Of a DNA stretch of 64,000 bases, positions 29,018 through 39,059 are shown piece by piece. This DNA is from Amycolatopsis sp. WQ 127309 (lineage in GTDB: Bacteria > Actinomycetota > Actinomycetes > Mycobacteriales > Pseudonocardiaceae). Location: contig NZ_CP095481.1 of the NCBI RefSeq assembly GCF_023023025.1, positions 10,987,001 to 11,051,000 on the forward strand, read 5' to 3'. The notes below the pieces were generated by a model. It searched no databases and was not told the origin of the DNA. It saw nothing but the letters and a program-made list of their open reading frames with translations. Every line of letters starts with the position of its first letter. Position 1 is the stretch's first letter. The position numbers and the translations under genes are program-made.

Positions 29018-30025
29018 GTGTCCCCCTTGCTCACCGCCGACCCGCCATGCATCAAGGACTCCAGCACCTTCTGTTCCCAGGTGTTCGAGGTCACGAACAA
29101 CGCGTGGCTGGCCGGCTCGGCGAACTGGCTCCTCACCAAGCCGCTGAAGATCCTGTTCATCCTCTTGATCGCGTTCGTGGTGCGTCTGCTGATCAAGCGG
29201 ATGATCAACCGCGTCACGCGGCTGCCGCGCTCCGGCGGCAAGCTGCCGGCGCTGCTGCGCCCCCTGCGCGAGCGCGCCCCCGAGGTGCTCGGCTCGGCCG
29301 TGATCGAACGCCGCCGCCAGCGCGCGCAGACCATCGGCTCGGTGCTGAAGTCGATGTCGACGTTCCTGATCTACGGCCTCGCGTTCATCCTCGTGCTGGG
29401 TGAGCTCGGCATCAACCTGGGCCCGATCATCGCCTCGGCCGGCATCATCGGCGTCGCGATCGGGTTCGGCGCGCAGAACCTGGTCAAGGACTTCCTGTCC
29501 GGTATCTTCATGATGGTCGAGGACCAGTACGGCGTCGGCGACGTCGTCGACATCGGCGAGGCGACCGGCACCGTCGAGGCCGTGGGCCTGCGGATCACCA
29601 CACTGCGCGACGTCAAGGGCACGGTCTGGTACGTCCGCAACGGCGAGGTCCTGCGCGTCGGCAACTCCAGCCAGGGCTTCGCGGTCGCGCTGGTCGACGT
29701 CCCGCTCGGTTACTCGGCCGACGTCGAGCGCGCGTCCACGGTGCTCATGGCGGCCGCCTCCACGGCGACGTCGAGCGAGCTGCTGCGGGAGAACGTGCTT
29801 GAGCCGCCGGAGATGCTGGGGGTGGAGAGCGTCACCCCGGAGGGCATCCAGCTGCGCCTGACGGTGAAGGTCCGCCCGGGCAAGCAGTGGGCGGTCCAGC
29901 GGGCGTTGCGCGGGCAGCTCCTGGCGGCCCTGGAGGAAGCCGGCTTCGAGCCCCCGCTCGGCCGCCTGTTCCCGGCCAAGGCGGCGGCCACCGCGCTCGA
30001 GAACGGCCGCCGTCGGTCCGACTAG
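29018..30025 (+). CDS. Mechanosensitive ion channel, MscS family
   Basis: 335 residues. An N-terminal helix ([17 protein letters not shown]) and a second ([20 protein letters not shown]) precede the pore helix [41 protein letters not shown], the MscS hallmark. A beta domain ([22 protein letters not shown]) and alpha/beta C-terminal vestibule follow. It relieves turgor on osmotic downshift. GTG start with AAGGA 12 bases upstream; the start is somewhat uncertain. Inserted between the HNH gene and glbO relative to mycobacteria. Confidence 0.93.
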   Translation: MSPLLTADPPCIKDSSTFCSQVFEVTNNAWLAGSANWLLTKPLKILFILLIAFVVRLLIKRMINRVTRLPRSGGKLPALLRPLRERAPEVLGSAVIERRRQRAQTIGSVLKSMSTFLIYGLAFILVLGELGINLGPIIASAGIIGVAIGFGAQNLVKDFLSGIFMMVEDQYGVGDVVDIGEATGTVEAVGLRITTLRDVKGTVWYVRNGEVLRVGNSSQGFAVALVDVPLGYSADVERASTVLMAAASTATSSELLRENVLEPPEMLGVESVTPEGIQLRLTVKVRPGKQWAVQRALRGQLLAALEEAGFEPPLGRLFPAKAAATALENGRRRSD

Positions 30026-30032
30026 CACCGGT

Positions 30033-30074
30033 CGTGAGTGCGTAACAGTGTTCCAACACTGTTGCGCACTCACG
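30033..30074 (+). terminator. Hairpin after the mscS-family gene
   Basis: 20-bp arms 30033-30052 and 30055-30074 with a single mismatch, starting 8 bases after the stop codon. No U-tract. Confidence 0.75.
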
Positions 30075-30215
30075 GCCCTCGGCCGGAGCTGGTCGCGATG
30101 GGGTCGCCGGGACCGCCGCCGTTACGCTGGGAAACGGTTTTGCGACGGTTCGGAAGCAGCGGTACCGGGCGTCGGGAACCTCGGGCCGAAGGGCAAAATG
30201 GGAGGCGTGTCACCA

Positions 30216-30599
30216 GTGAGCGAACCGGCGAACCTGTACGAAGCGGTGGGCGGCGAACCCACGTTCCGCCGGATCGTCGGGCGGTTCTACGAGGAAGTCG
30301 CGCGGGACGAGATCCTGCGTCCCCTCTACCCGGAGGAGGACCTCGGCCCGGCCGAGGAACGCTTCCGGCTGTTCCTGATGCAGTACTGGGGCGGCCCGCA
30401 CACCTACTCCGACCAGCGCGGGCACCCGCGGCTGCGGATGCGGCACGCGCCGTTCAAGATCGGGCCGATCGAGCGCGACGCCTGGCTGCGCTGCATCCGG
30501 ATCGCCGTGGACGAAGAGAACCTCGACGAGCCCTACCGGCAGCAGCTGTGGGCCTACCTGGAGATGGCCGCGCACAGCATGATGAACAGCTTCGTCTGA
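30216..30599 (+). CDS. glbO: Truncated haemoglobin, group II (GlbO)
   Basis: 127 residues, nearly the same length as M. tuberculosis GlbO (Rv2470, 128). Heme and ligand residues are conserved: proximal His77 (RMRHAPF), B10 Tyr25 (RFYEEV), CD1 Tyr38 and G8 Trp90 (RDAWLRC). It binds O2 and associates with membranes and respiration in mycobacteria. GTG 30216 is preferred because GGAGG lies 10 bases upstream; in-frame starts at 30198 and 30207 are possible. The stop overlaps the next ATG (TGATG), coupling it to the alpha-glucosidase. Confidence 0.95.
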   Translation: MSEPANLYEAVGGEPTFRRIVGRFYEEVARDEILRPLYPEEDLGPAEERFRLFLMQYWGGPHTYSDQRGHPRLRMRHAPFKIGPIERDAWLRCIRIAVDEENLDEPYRQQLWAYLEMAAHSMMNSFV

Positions 30600-32203
30600 T
30601 GAGAGCCGAGCCGGAGGACGCCGAAGCCGGGGGCTCCGCCACCCGGGGCCCCCGGAAAGCGCCGGAGTGGTGGCGGGAAGCCGTCTTCTACCAGGTCTAC
30701 GTGCGCTCGTTCGCCGATTCGGACAGCGACGGCGTCGGCGACCTGGAGGGCATCCGGTCCCGGCTCGGTTACCTGGAGCTGCTGGGCGTCGACGCGCTGT
30801 GGCTGACGCCGTTCTACCGCTCCCCCATGGCCGACCACGGGTACGACATCGCCGACCCGCGCGACGTCGACCCGATGTTCGGCACCCTCGGCGACTTCGA
30901 CGTCCTGCTGACCGAGGCGCACAAGCGCAAGATCAAGGTCACCGTCGACGTCGTGCCGAACCACACCAGCAACCAGCACGCCTGGTTCAAGTCGGCGATG
31001 GCGGCGGCGCCGGGCAGCCGCGAGCGCGAGCGGTACGTCTTCCGCGACGGCGTCGGCCCGCGCGGCGAGGACCCGCCGAACAACTGGGTCAGCGCGTTCG
31101 GCGGCCCGGCGTGGACCCGCGTGCCGGACGGCCAGTGGTACCTGCACCTGTTCGCGCCGCAGCAGCCCGACCTGAACTGGGCCAACCCCGAGGTCGCCGC
31201 CGACCTGGAACGCACCCTGCGGTTCTGGCTCGAACGCGGCGTGGACGGCTTCCGCATCGATGTCGCGCACGGCATGGCGAAGCCGCCGGGCCTGCCGGAC
31301 ATGGACCCGCGGGCCGGCGGGTTCACCCCGACCGACTACTACGACCCGCGCTGGGACTACGACGGCGTCCACGAGATCCACCAGATGATCCGCAAGGTGC
31401 TCGACGAGTTCCCGGAGACCATGGCCGTCGGCGAGATCTGGGTGACCGACGAGGAGCGCCTCTCGCGCTACCTGCGGCCCGACGAGCTGCACCTGGCGTT
31501 CAACTTCCGGCTGGTGCTGACCCACTTCGACGCCGACGCCATGCGCACGGCGATCCAGCGCTCGCTGAGCGTGCCGGCTCGCACGGGGGCACCCGCGACG
31601 TGGACGCTGAGCAACCACGACGTCTGGCGCCAGGTCAGCCGCTACGGCGGCGGCGCGCAGGGCGTGCGCCGCGCCCGGGCGATGGCGCTGGTCGAGCTGG
31701 CCCTGCCCGGCGCGGTCTACCTGTACAACGGCGAAGAGCTGGGGCTGGCCAACGTCGACATCCCGGTTTCCGCCATCGCGGACCCGCGCGCCAAGACGAG
31801 CGGCGCGGAGTTCGGCCGCGACGTCTCCCGGGTACCGCTGCCGTGGGAGGGCGACCTGCCACCGTTCGGCTTCTCCCGCAACCCGCGCACCTGGCTGCCG
31901 ATGCCGGGCGACTGGGCCGAGCTGACGGTCGAGAAGCAGATAGAAGACGCCGATTCGACGCTCTCGCTGTACCGCCAGGCGATCGAGCTGCGCAAGACCC
32001 ACACGGCCTTCGGCGGCGACGAGCTGGAGTGGTACGGCGCGCCGGCGGGGTGTTTCGCGTTCCGCCGGCGGGGTGGCGGGCTGGTTTGCGCGCTGAACAC
32101 GTCGGCCAGCCCGATCGCGCTGCCGCCGGGTGAGGTGCTGTTGGCCAGCAGCCCGCTGGTGGACGGGAAGCTCCCGGCCGACTCGGCGGCTTGGCTCGTC
32201 TGA
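30599..32203 (+). CDS. aglA: GH13 alpha-glucosidase (AglA-like)
   Basis: 534 residues. Hydrolyses alpha-1,4/1,6-glucosides from the non-reducing end, cytosolic. The GH13 catalytic triad is nucleophile Asp221 (GFRIDVAHG), acid/base Glu279 (AVGEIWV) and Asp341 (SNHDVWR). VVPNHTSNQHAWF is the conserved region I with a GH13 oligosaccharidase character. The gene overlaps glbO by one base and matches Rv2471 in position, so co-expression with the globin is a conserved feature. Confidence 0.93.
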   Translation: MRAEPEDAEAGGSATRGPRKAPEWWREAVFYQVYVRSFADSDSDGVGDLEGIRSRLGYLELLGVDALWLTPFYRSPMADHGYDIADPRDVDPMFGTLGDFDVLLTEAHKRKIKVTVDVVPNHTSNQHAWFKSAMAAAPGSRERERYVFRDGVGPRGEDPPNNWVSAFGGPAWTRVPDGQWYLHLFAPQQPDLNWANPEVAADLERTLRFWLERGVDGFRIDVAHGMAKPPGLPDMDPRAGGFTPTDYYDPRWDYDGVHEIHQMIRKVLDEFPETMAVGEIWVTDEERLSRYLRPDELHLAFNFRLVLTHFDADAMRTAIQRSLSVPARTGAPATWTLSNHDVWRQVSRYGGGAQGVRRARAMALVELALPGAVYLYNGEELGLANVDIPVSAIADPRAKTSGAEFGRDVSRVPLPWEGDLPPFGFSRNPRTWLPMPGDWAELTVEKQIEDADSTLSLYRQAIELRKTHTAFGGDELEWYGAPAGCFAFRRRGGGLVCALNTSASPIALPPGEVLLASSPLVDGKLPADSAAWLV

Positions 32204-32245
32204 GGCCGGTTCGCGGCTGGCTCGCCCTTGGCCGCCGGACCCGCA

Positions 32246-32506
32246 CTAACCGGACTGGTCGCCCGAACCCGAACCCGAGCCGTCGTCGAAAGCTCCGCTC
32301 GCCAGCCAGGCCACCAGGGCCGCGGCCTGGAGGTAGGGCGCCGCCTGGGCAGCCGCCCGGCCCGCCGCACGCGTGCGGCCCCACCTCTCAGGTCTTTCGA
32401 CGCCCTCGGGCGCCTTCTCACCCACCGGACGGTCGCGGCGCCACGGCGTTTCCTCGGCGCGGACACCGTCGAGGAAATCCGCCGTGGGGTCGTCGTCCGG
32501 GGTCAT
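32246..32506 (-). CDS. Small hypothetical protein
   Basis: 86 residues: an acidic/charged N-terminal half (MTPDDDPTADFLDGVRAEETPWRRDRPVGEK) and one moderately hydrophobic C-terminal helix (APYLQAAALVAWLASGAF), then a Gly/Ser/Asp tail. No family recognised. The ribosome-binding site is weak. It is convergent with the alpha-glucosidase and lies between conserved genes. Confidence 0.5.
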   Translation of the reverse strand: MTPDDDPTADFLDGVRAEETPWRRDRPVGEKAPEGVERPERWGRTRAAGRAAAQAAPYLQAAALVAWLASGAFDDGSGSGSGDQSG

Positions 32507-32565
32507 GAGCCCAGCGTGCCACCGCGGCCGGGTGATCGCCCGGCTCGCAAGGAATCCGTAAGGCT

Positions 32566-33201
32566 TCAGAACAGCAGCGGCAGCAGCGCGTGGCGGCGGC
32601 GCAGGATCGCGCCGTAGCGCGCGTCCAGGCGCAGCCACGAGTCCGTCGCCGTCACGCGGACGACGTCACCCTCGACGCCCGAGTCCACGAAACCCATGCC
32701 GGACAACGCGAACAGGCACCGCATCTGGACCTTGACCTCCTGCGAGCCACCGCTGACGGTGAGCACCGCCTGGTCCATCAGCGACGCCGGCGGGTTGCCG
32801 TGCGGGCCCGCGTTGTCGCGGGCCAGCGTGACGCCCCGGTCGGCCAGCTCCGCGACGACGTGCGCCGGGAGCTCGTCGACCAGCGGCCAGGGGCCGCGCG
32901 GTGGCAGCTCGCCGTGCCAGAGCAGGTCGCGGGCCGGGCCCGGGTCCATCCGCGGCGCGCCCGCCACCGTCAGCGCGGCGAGCAGCTCGTTGCCGGACAC
33001 CGTGACGTCGCCGGGGGTGACGTCACCGGCCACCGCGCGGGTCGCCAGGCACTCGAACGGCGTCGCCGTCCAGGCCTCGACCACGCCGTCACCGCGCTGG
33101 CGCAGCCGGACGGCCGTCTGGCCGTCCAGCCGGACCGCGCGGGCGACGAACGCGCCGAGGGTCTCGCGGTCCGCCGCGTCCGGCACGAACAACTCAGGCA
33201 T
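32566..33201 (-). CDS. Conserved hypothetical protein (Rv2474c homologue by position)
   Basis: 211 residues, soluble, alpha/beta character. Two halves: residues 1-110 (LFVPDAADRETLGAFVARAVRLDG, CLATRAVAGDVTPGDVTVSGNELL) and 120-211 (LPAHVVAELADRGVTLARDN, then MDQAVLTVSG, MRCLFALSGMGFVDSG). Position and size match Rv2474c between the thioesterase and alpha-glucosidase. Function unknown. Its start overlaps the thioesterase stop by 8 bases. Confidence 0.8.
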   Translation of the reverse strand: MPELFVPDAADRETLGAFVARAVRLDGQTAVRLRQRGDGVVEAWTATPFECLATRAVAGDVTPGDVTVSGNELLAALTVAGAPRMDPGPARDLLWHGELPPRGPWPLVDELPAHVVAELADRGVTLARDNAGPHGNPPASLMDQAVLTVSGGSQEVKVQMRCLFALSGMGFVDSGVEGDVVRVTATDSWLRLDARYGAILRRRHALLPLLF

Positions 33202-33613
33202 CCGCGAACCCCTGCTTCAGAAACTCCGACTCGGCCGGGGTGAGCCTACGCGGCCGCAACGCGACGGTGTCGTACGGCGCCAGCACCGTCTGCGCGGTGA
33301 CCGCCACCGGGTCCGTCTCCGCCGGCCCGTTGTGCACCCGGTAGGCCAGCGTGAAGCTCGCCGCCTTCAGCTCGGCCAGGTCGATGTCGACGCGGAGCTC
33401 CTGCCCGGTCACCACGATCGGCGCCTTGTAGCCCACTTCGAGCTTGACCACGACGATGCCCTTCGGCAGCTGCTCGAGCCCGGCCGAGACGGCCCCCTCG
33501 AACAACAGCGGGATGCGGGCCTCTTCGAGCAGCGTCACCATCTTGGCGTGGTTGACGTGCCCGTAGACGTCCATGTCCGTCCAGCGCGGGCGGACCAGCG
33601 AAACGTAGGTCAC
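33194..33613 (-). CDS. Acyl-CoA thioesterase, hotdog fold (Rv2475c homologue)
   Basis: 139 residues. RPRWTDMDVYGHVNHAKMVTLLEEAR is the 4HBT signature with the catalytic Asp and GHVNHA loop. VVVKLEVGYKAPIVVTGQELRVDIDLAELKAASFTLAYRV covers the central strands. It hydrolyses acyl-CoA thioesters, chain length unknown. The GTG start overlaps the gdh stop (GTGA), so the protein is translated after gdh, as in mycobacteria. Confidence 0.92.
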   Translation of the reverse strand: MTYVSLVRPRWTDMDVYGHVNHAKMVTLLEEARIPLLFEGAVSAGLEQLPKGIVVVKLEVGYKAPIVVTGQELRVDIDLAELKAASFTLAYRVHNGPAETDPVAVTAQTVLAPYDTVALRPRRLTPAESEFLKQGFADA

Positions 33614-36600
33614 CGGACCGTGCTCCGGATCTGGCGGGCCGCCACCGAAAGCGTCGCCAGGTCGAGGCGGCCGGACTTGGTGATCTCGTCGAGGGCGACG
33701 CGCGCCCGCTGCAGCCGGGAGGCGTTGGTCTTCTCCCACTGCGCGATCTTGGCGTCCGCCGACGACCCGGGATCGCTGTGCCGCAACGCGTCGAGCGTGA
33801 TCGCCCGCAGCGAGCCGTAGACGTCGTCGCGCAGCGAGAGCCGGGCGAGGGCGTGCCAGCGGTTGCCGCGTTCGAGCGCGCTGATCTCGGTGAGCATCTT
33901 GTCGACGTCCAGGTGCGCCGACAGCGCGTAGTACAGCTCCGCCGTCTCGGCCGGGCTGTGCGTCGCGTCGACGCCGATCTGCTGCTCCGCGAGTTCCGCG
34001 ACCTCGGTGACGTCGAGCAGGCCGAACGTGTGCAGCAGCAGGGCGATCCGGCGGGCCAGCTCGGCCGGCACGTGCCCGGCGGTCAGCTCCGCCACCTTCG
34101 CCTGCACCGACTCGGCTTCCCGGCCGCGCAGCAGGTCGCCGAGCTTCGGCACCAGCTCGTTGAGCACCCGGCCGAAGCGGTTGATCTCCGCCAGCGGCGC
34201 CAGCGGCTGCGGCCGGTTGGTGAGGAACCAGCGCGCGGCCCGGTCGAGCAGCCGCCGCGTCTCCAGCGTCATCTCGTCGGCGACGTCGGTGTGTACGACG
34301 TTGTCCAGCGCGTCGATCGCGCTCCACAGCGACGGCAGGTCGAAGACCCGCGACACGACGGCGTACGCGCGCACGGCGTCGGTCGCCGTCGCGTTCATCT
34401 CCTCCATCAGCCGGTAGACGAACGAGATGCCGCCGCCGTCGACGACCTCGTTCGCGATCAGCGTGGTGATGATCTGGCGGCGCAGCGGGTGCTCGCCGAT
34501 CGCCGGCGCGAACCGCTCGCGCAACGGCTTCGGGAAGTACTCCGGCAGCCGGCCGGAGAAGACCTGCGAGTCGGGCAGGTCACTGGCCAGCAGCTCGTCC
34601 TTCAGCTCCAGCTTGACGTGCGCGAGCAGCGTCGCCAGCTCCGGCGAGGTGAGGCCCTTGTCCGCCTTCTCCAGCTCGCGGAACTCCGAGTTGCTCGGCA
34701 GCGCCTCCAGCTTGCGGTCGAAGGCGCCCTCGGCGACCAGCGACGCGACGAGCCGCGCGTGCACCGAGACCATCGGCCCGGCGTGCGCCCGGCTGACGCC
34801 GAGCACCGCGTTCTGCCGGTAGTTGTCGGCCAGCACCAGCGCGCCGACCTCGTCGGTCATCTCCTCCAGCAGCGCGTTGCGCTGGGCCTGCTCGAGCTTC
34901 CCGGTCTGCACCAGGTGATCGAGCAGGATCTTGATGTTGACCTCGTGGTCGGAGCAGTCGACGCCGGCCGAGTTGTCCAGCGCGTCGGTGTTGATCTTGC
35001 CGCCCTCGCGGGCGAACTCGATCCGGCCGAGCTGGGTCAGGCCCAGGTTGCCGCCCTCGCCGAACACCTTGACGCGCAGCTGCTTGCCGTCGACGCGGAT
35101 GGCGTCGTTGGCCTTGTCGCCGGCGTGGGCGTGGGTTTCGGTCTCCGCCTTGACGTAGGTGCCGATGCCGCCGTTCCACAGCAGCTCCACGGGCGCCAGC
35201 AGGATGGCCTGGATCAGGTCCATCGGCGCCAGCGCGGTGACGCTCGCGTCGAGGCCGAGCGCTTCGCGCACCTGCGGGCTGACCGGGATCGACTTGGCCG
35301 AGCGGGAGTAGATGCCGCCGCCTTCGCTGATCAGCGAGCGGTCGTAGTCGTCCCAGGAGCTGCGGGGCAGGTCGAACAGCCGGCGGCGCTCGGCGTAGGT
35401 CGCCGCCGCGTCCGGGATCGGGTCGAGGAAGACGTGCATGTGGTTGAACGCGGCGACCAGCCGGATGTGCTCGGACAGCAGCATGCCGTTGCCGAAGACG
35501 TCACCCATCATGTCGCCGATGCCGACGACGGTGAAGTCCTCGGCCTGGGTGTCCTTGCCCAGCTCGCGGAAGTGCCGCTTGACGCTCTCCCAAGCGCCCT
35601 TCGCCGTGATGCCCATGGCCTTGTGGTCGTAGCCGACCGAGCCACCGGAGGCGAAGGCGTCCCCGAGCCAGAAGCCGTACTGCGCCGACATCTCGTTGGC
35701 GATGTCGGAGAACTTCGCGGTGCCCTTGTCCGCCGCGACGACCAGGTAGGAGTCGTCGGCGTCGTGCCGGACGACGCCCGGCGCGGGCACGGTCTTGCCC
35801 TCGACGCGGTTGTCGGTCAGGTCGAGCAGGCCGGAGATGAACATGCGGTAGCAGGCGATGCCCTCGTTGAGCTGGGCGTCGCGGTCGATGCCGGAGTCGC
35901 CGGTCGGGACCGGCGGGCGCTTCACGACGAAGCCGCCCTTCGCGCCGACCGGCACGATGACGGCGTTCTTGACCGCCTGCGCCTTGACCAGGCCGAGGAT
36001 CTCGGTGCGGAAGTCCTCGCGCCGGTCCGACCAGCGCAGGCCGCCGCGCGCGACCTCGCCGAAGCGCAGGTGCACGCCTTCGACGCGCGGCGAGTACACG
36101 AAGATCTCGAACCGCGGCCGCGGTTCGGGCAGGTCGGGCACGCCGCTCGGGTCGAGCTTGATCGCGAGGTACGGCCGCGGCGCGCCCTCGGCGTCGGTGA
36201 CGTGGTAGCTCGTGCGCAGGGTGGCCCGGATGACGGCCATCAGCCGGCGCAGGATCCGGTCCTCGTCGAGGCTGGTGACCTCGTCGATCAACGCGTTCAG
36301 CTCGCCGGCCAGGCCGTCGGTCGCGGCCTCGCGGTCCGCGTCGGAGAGGAACGGGTCGAAGCGGACCTCGAACAGCCGCAGCAGCTTCGTGGCGACCTCG
36401 GTGTGGGACAGCAGCGTGTTCTGGATGTAGTCCTGGGAGAACGCGCTGCCGGCCTGGCGCAGGTAGCGCGAGTACGCGCGTAGCACGGCGGCCTGGCGCC
36501 AGGTGAGCCCGCCGCGCAGGACGAGGCCGTTGAGGCCGTCGACCTCGGCGTCGCCGCGCCAGGCGGCCTCGAAGGCGTCCTGGAAGCGATCGCGCAGTTC

Positions 36601-38601
36601 GGCCACGGCGGCGTCGTCCGGCTGCTGGCCCAGCATCTTCTGGCTGATGCGCAGGCCGAAGTCGTAGATCCAGCACGGGCCGCCGTCTTCGCGGTGCAGC
36701 TCGTACGGCCGCTCGTCGACGACCTCGACGCCCATCGCCTGCAGCACCGGGAGGACCTTCGACAGCGTCACGCCCTCACCGCGCAGGAAGAGCTTGAACC
36801 GCCGCTCGCCGGGCTCGGCGTCGCCCGGCAGGTAGAACGACAGCGCGAGGTCGCCTTCGTCGGAGAGCGAGTCGAGGGCGCGCAGGTCGGAGAGCGCCTC
36901 CTCGGCGGAGAAGTCCTCCTTGTAGCCCTCGGGGAAGACGCCGGCGTAACGCTGGCCCTGCTCGGTCGCCGACTCCTCGCCGAGGACCCCGACGGCCACG
37001 CCGCCGTCCGAGCGCTCCCGGCGTTCGTCGAGGACCGCCTCGACCATCCGGTCGTCCCAGCTGCGGACGGCGTCGTTGAGCCGGTCCTGGATCCGCGGGG
37101 TGTCCGGCTCCTGGCCGCGCGCGGGATCGGTGTGGACCATGAAGTGCACCTGCGCCAGCACGGTTTCCCCGATGCGGGCGCTGTATTCGAGCTGGGTGCC
37201 TTCGAGCTCTTCGAGCAGGACTTCCTGCATCGCGAGCCGCGAGCGCGTCGTGTAGCGGTCCTGCGGGAGGTAGACGAGGCACGAGTAGAAGCGGCCGTAC
37301 GGGTCGCGGCGCAGGAACAGCCGCAGCCGGCGGCGGTCCGACAGCGTGATCGCGCCGGTCGTCGTCGAGTACAGCGAGTCGGTGTCGGCGGAGAACAGGT
37401 CCGCGCGCGGCCAGTTCTGCAGCACCTCGAGCATCCGCTGGCCGGAGAAGGACTCCATCGGGAACCCGGCGCGGTGGATGACCTCGCGGACGCGGTCGCA
37501 GACCACCGGGATGTCGAGGACGTTCTCGTGCAGCGCGGTGGTGGTGAACATGCCGAGGAAGCGGTGTTCGCCGGTGACGGTGCCCTCGGCGTCGAAGGTC
37601 TTCACGCCGACGTAGTACGGGTAGACCGGCCGGTGCACGGTCGACGGCGCGCTCGCCTGGGTCAGCACCAGCAGCGACGGCGCGAGCGCGGTCGTCGAGC
37701 TGTCCGGGCCGGCGGTGAGGCCGCGCGCGGCCAGGCTGTCCTGGCGCAGCACGCCGAGCCCGGAGGCCAGCACGGCGCGCAGGGCCGGCTCGTCGGAGTC
37801 CGGGTGCGGGTTCTCGACCAGCTCGTAGCGGCGGTAACCGAGGAAGGTGAAGTGGCCGTCGGCCAGCCAGCGCAGCAGGCGGGCGCCCTCGGCGACCTCG
37901 GCCTGGGGCAGCTGCGGCGGGTCGGTCTCCAGCTCGCCGGCGAGCTGGCAGGCCGTCTGGGCCATCTTCTCGGCGTCCTCGACGACCTCGCGGACGTCGC
38001 CCAGCACGCTGGAGAGCCGGTTGTCGAGCTCACGGGCCCGGTTCGGGTCGGTGACGAAGTCGATCTCGATGTACATCCACGATTCGGCGGCCGAGTTCGC
38101 GGGCGGCTGCGCCGGGTCCGCGTCCGGGTGCACTTCCAGCAGCTCACCGGTCAGGTCGCGGGTGACGACGACGATCGGGTGGACGATCCGCTGCACCTGC
38201 ACGCCGTCGCGGGCGAACTCCGCGGCGATCGAGTCGACCAGGTAGGGCATGTCGTCGGTGACGACCTGCACGACGGTGGCCTCACGGGCCCAGCCGTCCT
38301 CGGCGACGGTCGGGTTCAGCAGCCGCACGGCGGGACGGCCCGGCATCCGCTGCTGGGCCAGCTGCCGGTGCGAGCGGACCGCGCCGACCAGGTTGACCGG
38401 CTCGTCGCCGACGATCTCCTCGGCCGGGATGTGCCGGTAGTAGAGCCGGATGAGCTCGCCGATCTCCGGGGCCAGCCCGGCGGCGGCGTCGATCAGGTCG
38501 TCCCTGATCTGCTCCGGGCTGACGGTGGAGCGCGGGGGACCGAACTCGGGTTCGGTGACGGCTCCGGTTCCGGGTGGGGACGAGACTCCGGTCGAGCTCA
38601 T
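33610..38601 (-). CDS. gdh: NAD-specific glutamate dehydrogenase, large (about 180 kDa) class
   Basis: 1663 residues, oxidising glutamate to 2-oxoglutarate. N-terminal regulatory region with ACT-like segments (residues 1-700), a catalytic core with RWSDRREDFRTEILGLVKAQAVKNAVIVPVGAKGGFVVKRP (substrate-binding Lys), and the dinucleotide part ADKGTAKFSDIAN, GIGDMMGDVFGNGML and FGEGGNLGLTQLGR. The C-terminal helical domain ends at RQIRSTVR. Mycobacterial Rv2476c is similar in length (1624) and position and is controlled by the FHA protein GarA. The ATG at 38601 is chosen; a longer in-frame start at 38670 exists but lacks a ribosome-binding site. Confidence 0.95.
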   Translation of the reverse strand: MSSTGVSSPPGTGAVTEPEFGPPRSTVSPEQIRDDLIDAAAGLAPEIGELIRLYYRHIPAEEIVGDEPVNLVGAVRSHRQLAQQRMPGRPAVRLLNPTVAEDGWAREATVVQVVTDDMPYLVDSIAAEFARDGVQVQRIVHPIVVVTRDLTGELLEVHPDADPAQPPANSAAESWMYIEIDFVTDPNRARELDNRLSSVLGDVREVVEDAEKMAQTACQLAGELETDPPQLPQAEVAEGARLLRWLADGHFTFLGYRRYELVENPHPDSDEPALRAVLASGLGVLRQDSLAARGLTAGPDSSTTALAPSLLVLTQASAPSTVHRPVYPYYVGVKTFDAEGTVTGEHRFLGMFTTTALHENVLDIPVVCDRVREVIHRAGFPMESFSGQRMLEVLQNWPRADLFSADTDSLYSTTTGAITLSDRRRLRLFLRRDPYGRFYSCLVYLPQDRYTTRSRLAMQEVLLEELEGTQLEYSARIGETVLAQVHFMVHTDPARGQEPDTPRIQDRLNDAVRSWDDRMVEAVLDERRERSDGGVAVGVLGEESATEQGQRYAGVFPEGYKEDFSAEEALSDLRALDSLSDEGDLALSFYLPGDAEPGERRFKLFLRGEGVTLSKVLPVLQAMGVEVVDERPYELHREDGGPCWIYDFGLRISQKMLGQQPDDAAVAELRDRFQDAFEAAWRGDAEVDGLNGLVLRGGLTWRQAAVLRAYSRYLRQAGSAFSQDYIQNTLLSHTEVATKLLRLFEVRFDPFLSDADREAATDGLAGELNALIDEVTSLDEDRILRRLMAVIRATLRTSYHVTDAEGAPRPYLAIKLDPSGVPDLPEPRPRFEIFVYSPRVEGVHLRFGEVARGGLRWSDRREDFRTEILGLVKAQAVKNAVIVPVGAKGGFVVKRPPVPTGDSGIDRDAQLNEGIACYRMFISGLLDLTDNRVEGKTVPAPGVVRHDADDSYLVVAADKGTAKFSDIANEMSAQYGFWLGDAFASGGSVGYDHKAMGITAKGAWESVKRHFRELGKDTQAEDFTVVGIGDMMGDVFGNGMLLSEHIRLVAAFNHMHVFLDPIPDAAATYAERRRLFDLPRSSWDDYDRSLISEGGGIYSRSAKSIPVSPQVREALGLDASVTALAPMDLIQAILLAPVELLWNGGIGTYVKAETETHAHAGDKANDAIRVDGKQLRVKVFGEGGNLGLTQLGRIEFAREGGKINTDALDNSAGVDCSDHEVNIKILLDHLVQTGKLEQAQRNALLEEMTDEVGALVLADNYRQNAVLGVSRAHAGPMVSVHARLVASLVAEGAFDRKLEALPSNSEFRELEKADKGLTSPELATLLAHVKLELKDELLASDLPDSQVFSGRLPEYFPKPLRERFAPAIGEHPLRRQIITTLIANEVVDGGGISFVYRLMEEMNATATDAVRAYAVVSRVFDLPSLWSAIDALDNVVHTDVADEMTLETRRLLDRAARWFLTNRPQPLAPLAEINRFGRVLNELVPKLGDLLRGREAESVQAKVAELTAGHVPAELARRIALLLHTFGLLDVTEVAELAEQQIGVDATHSPAETAELYYALSAHLDVDKMLTEISALERGNRWHALARLSLRDDVYGSLRAITLDALRHSDPGSSADAKIAQWEKTNASRLQRARVALDEITKSGRLDLATLSVAARQIRSTVR

Positions 38602-39059
38602 TCGAGGCAACTCTCCAAGATGCGTGGGTGACTCCGCGCCGGGTTCGGCGTTGAACTCCGGCCACCCCACACTAATCCGCCGGGCTGGAGGAACACACGA
38701 AGACCCGGAGCTTGCCGGGCGCCGGAAAACCCTTATGGGCCTGCGGATTCGCGTGATCGGTCAAGCTACTGACGGGTTGTGTTGCGGACCTTCTCGCGGC
38801 GCTGACCAGCCGCGCGCACCGGCCGGTGCGCAGCGAGGTGGCTACATGATCGGTTCAGCAGACCCGCGCGACGGAGGGTCCCGAGCCGCTCGGCGAACGG
38901 TGACGGCCGGTCACCGACAGCGAAGTGCGACGCATCCCACTCTCACGGGGCGCCGGCGAGTCGGCGACGAAAGATGGTGTCTCACCGAATGAAACGGCGT
39001 TCGCTGATGCGGGCGACACGAACCCGGCGATGAGTGGCGGTGTTCGGCGGCGGAGCGGG
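38602..39059. other. Gene-free 458-bp region upstream of gdh
   Basis: No credible coding frame. It should contain the gdh promoter. A perfect palindromic element GGTGACGGCCGGTCACC occurs at 38899-38915, identical in outline to the one at 17281. The rest shows no RNA gene. Confidence 0.5.
38899..38915. promoter_or_regulatory. Palindromic element GGTGACNNCCGGTCACC, copy 2
   Basis: GGTGACGGCCGGTCACC lies in the gap between the 888-residue protein gene and gdh, about 300 bases upstream of the gdh start. It shares 15 of 17 bases with the element at 17281. Confidence 0.4.
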
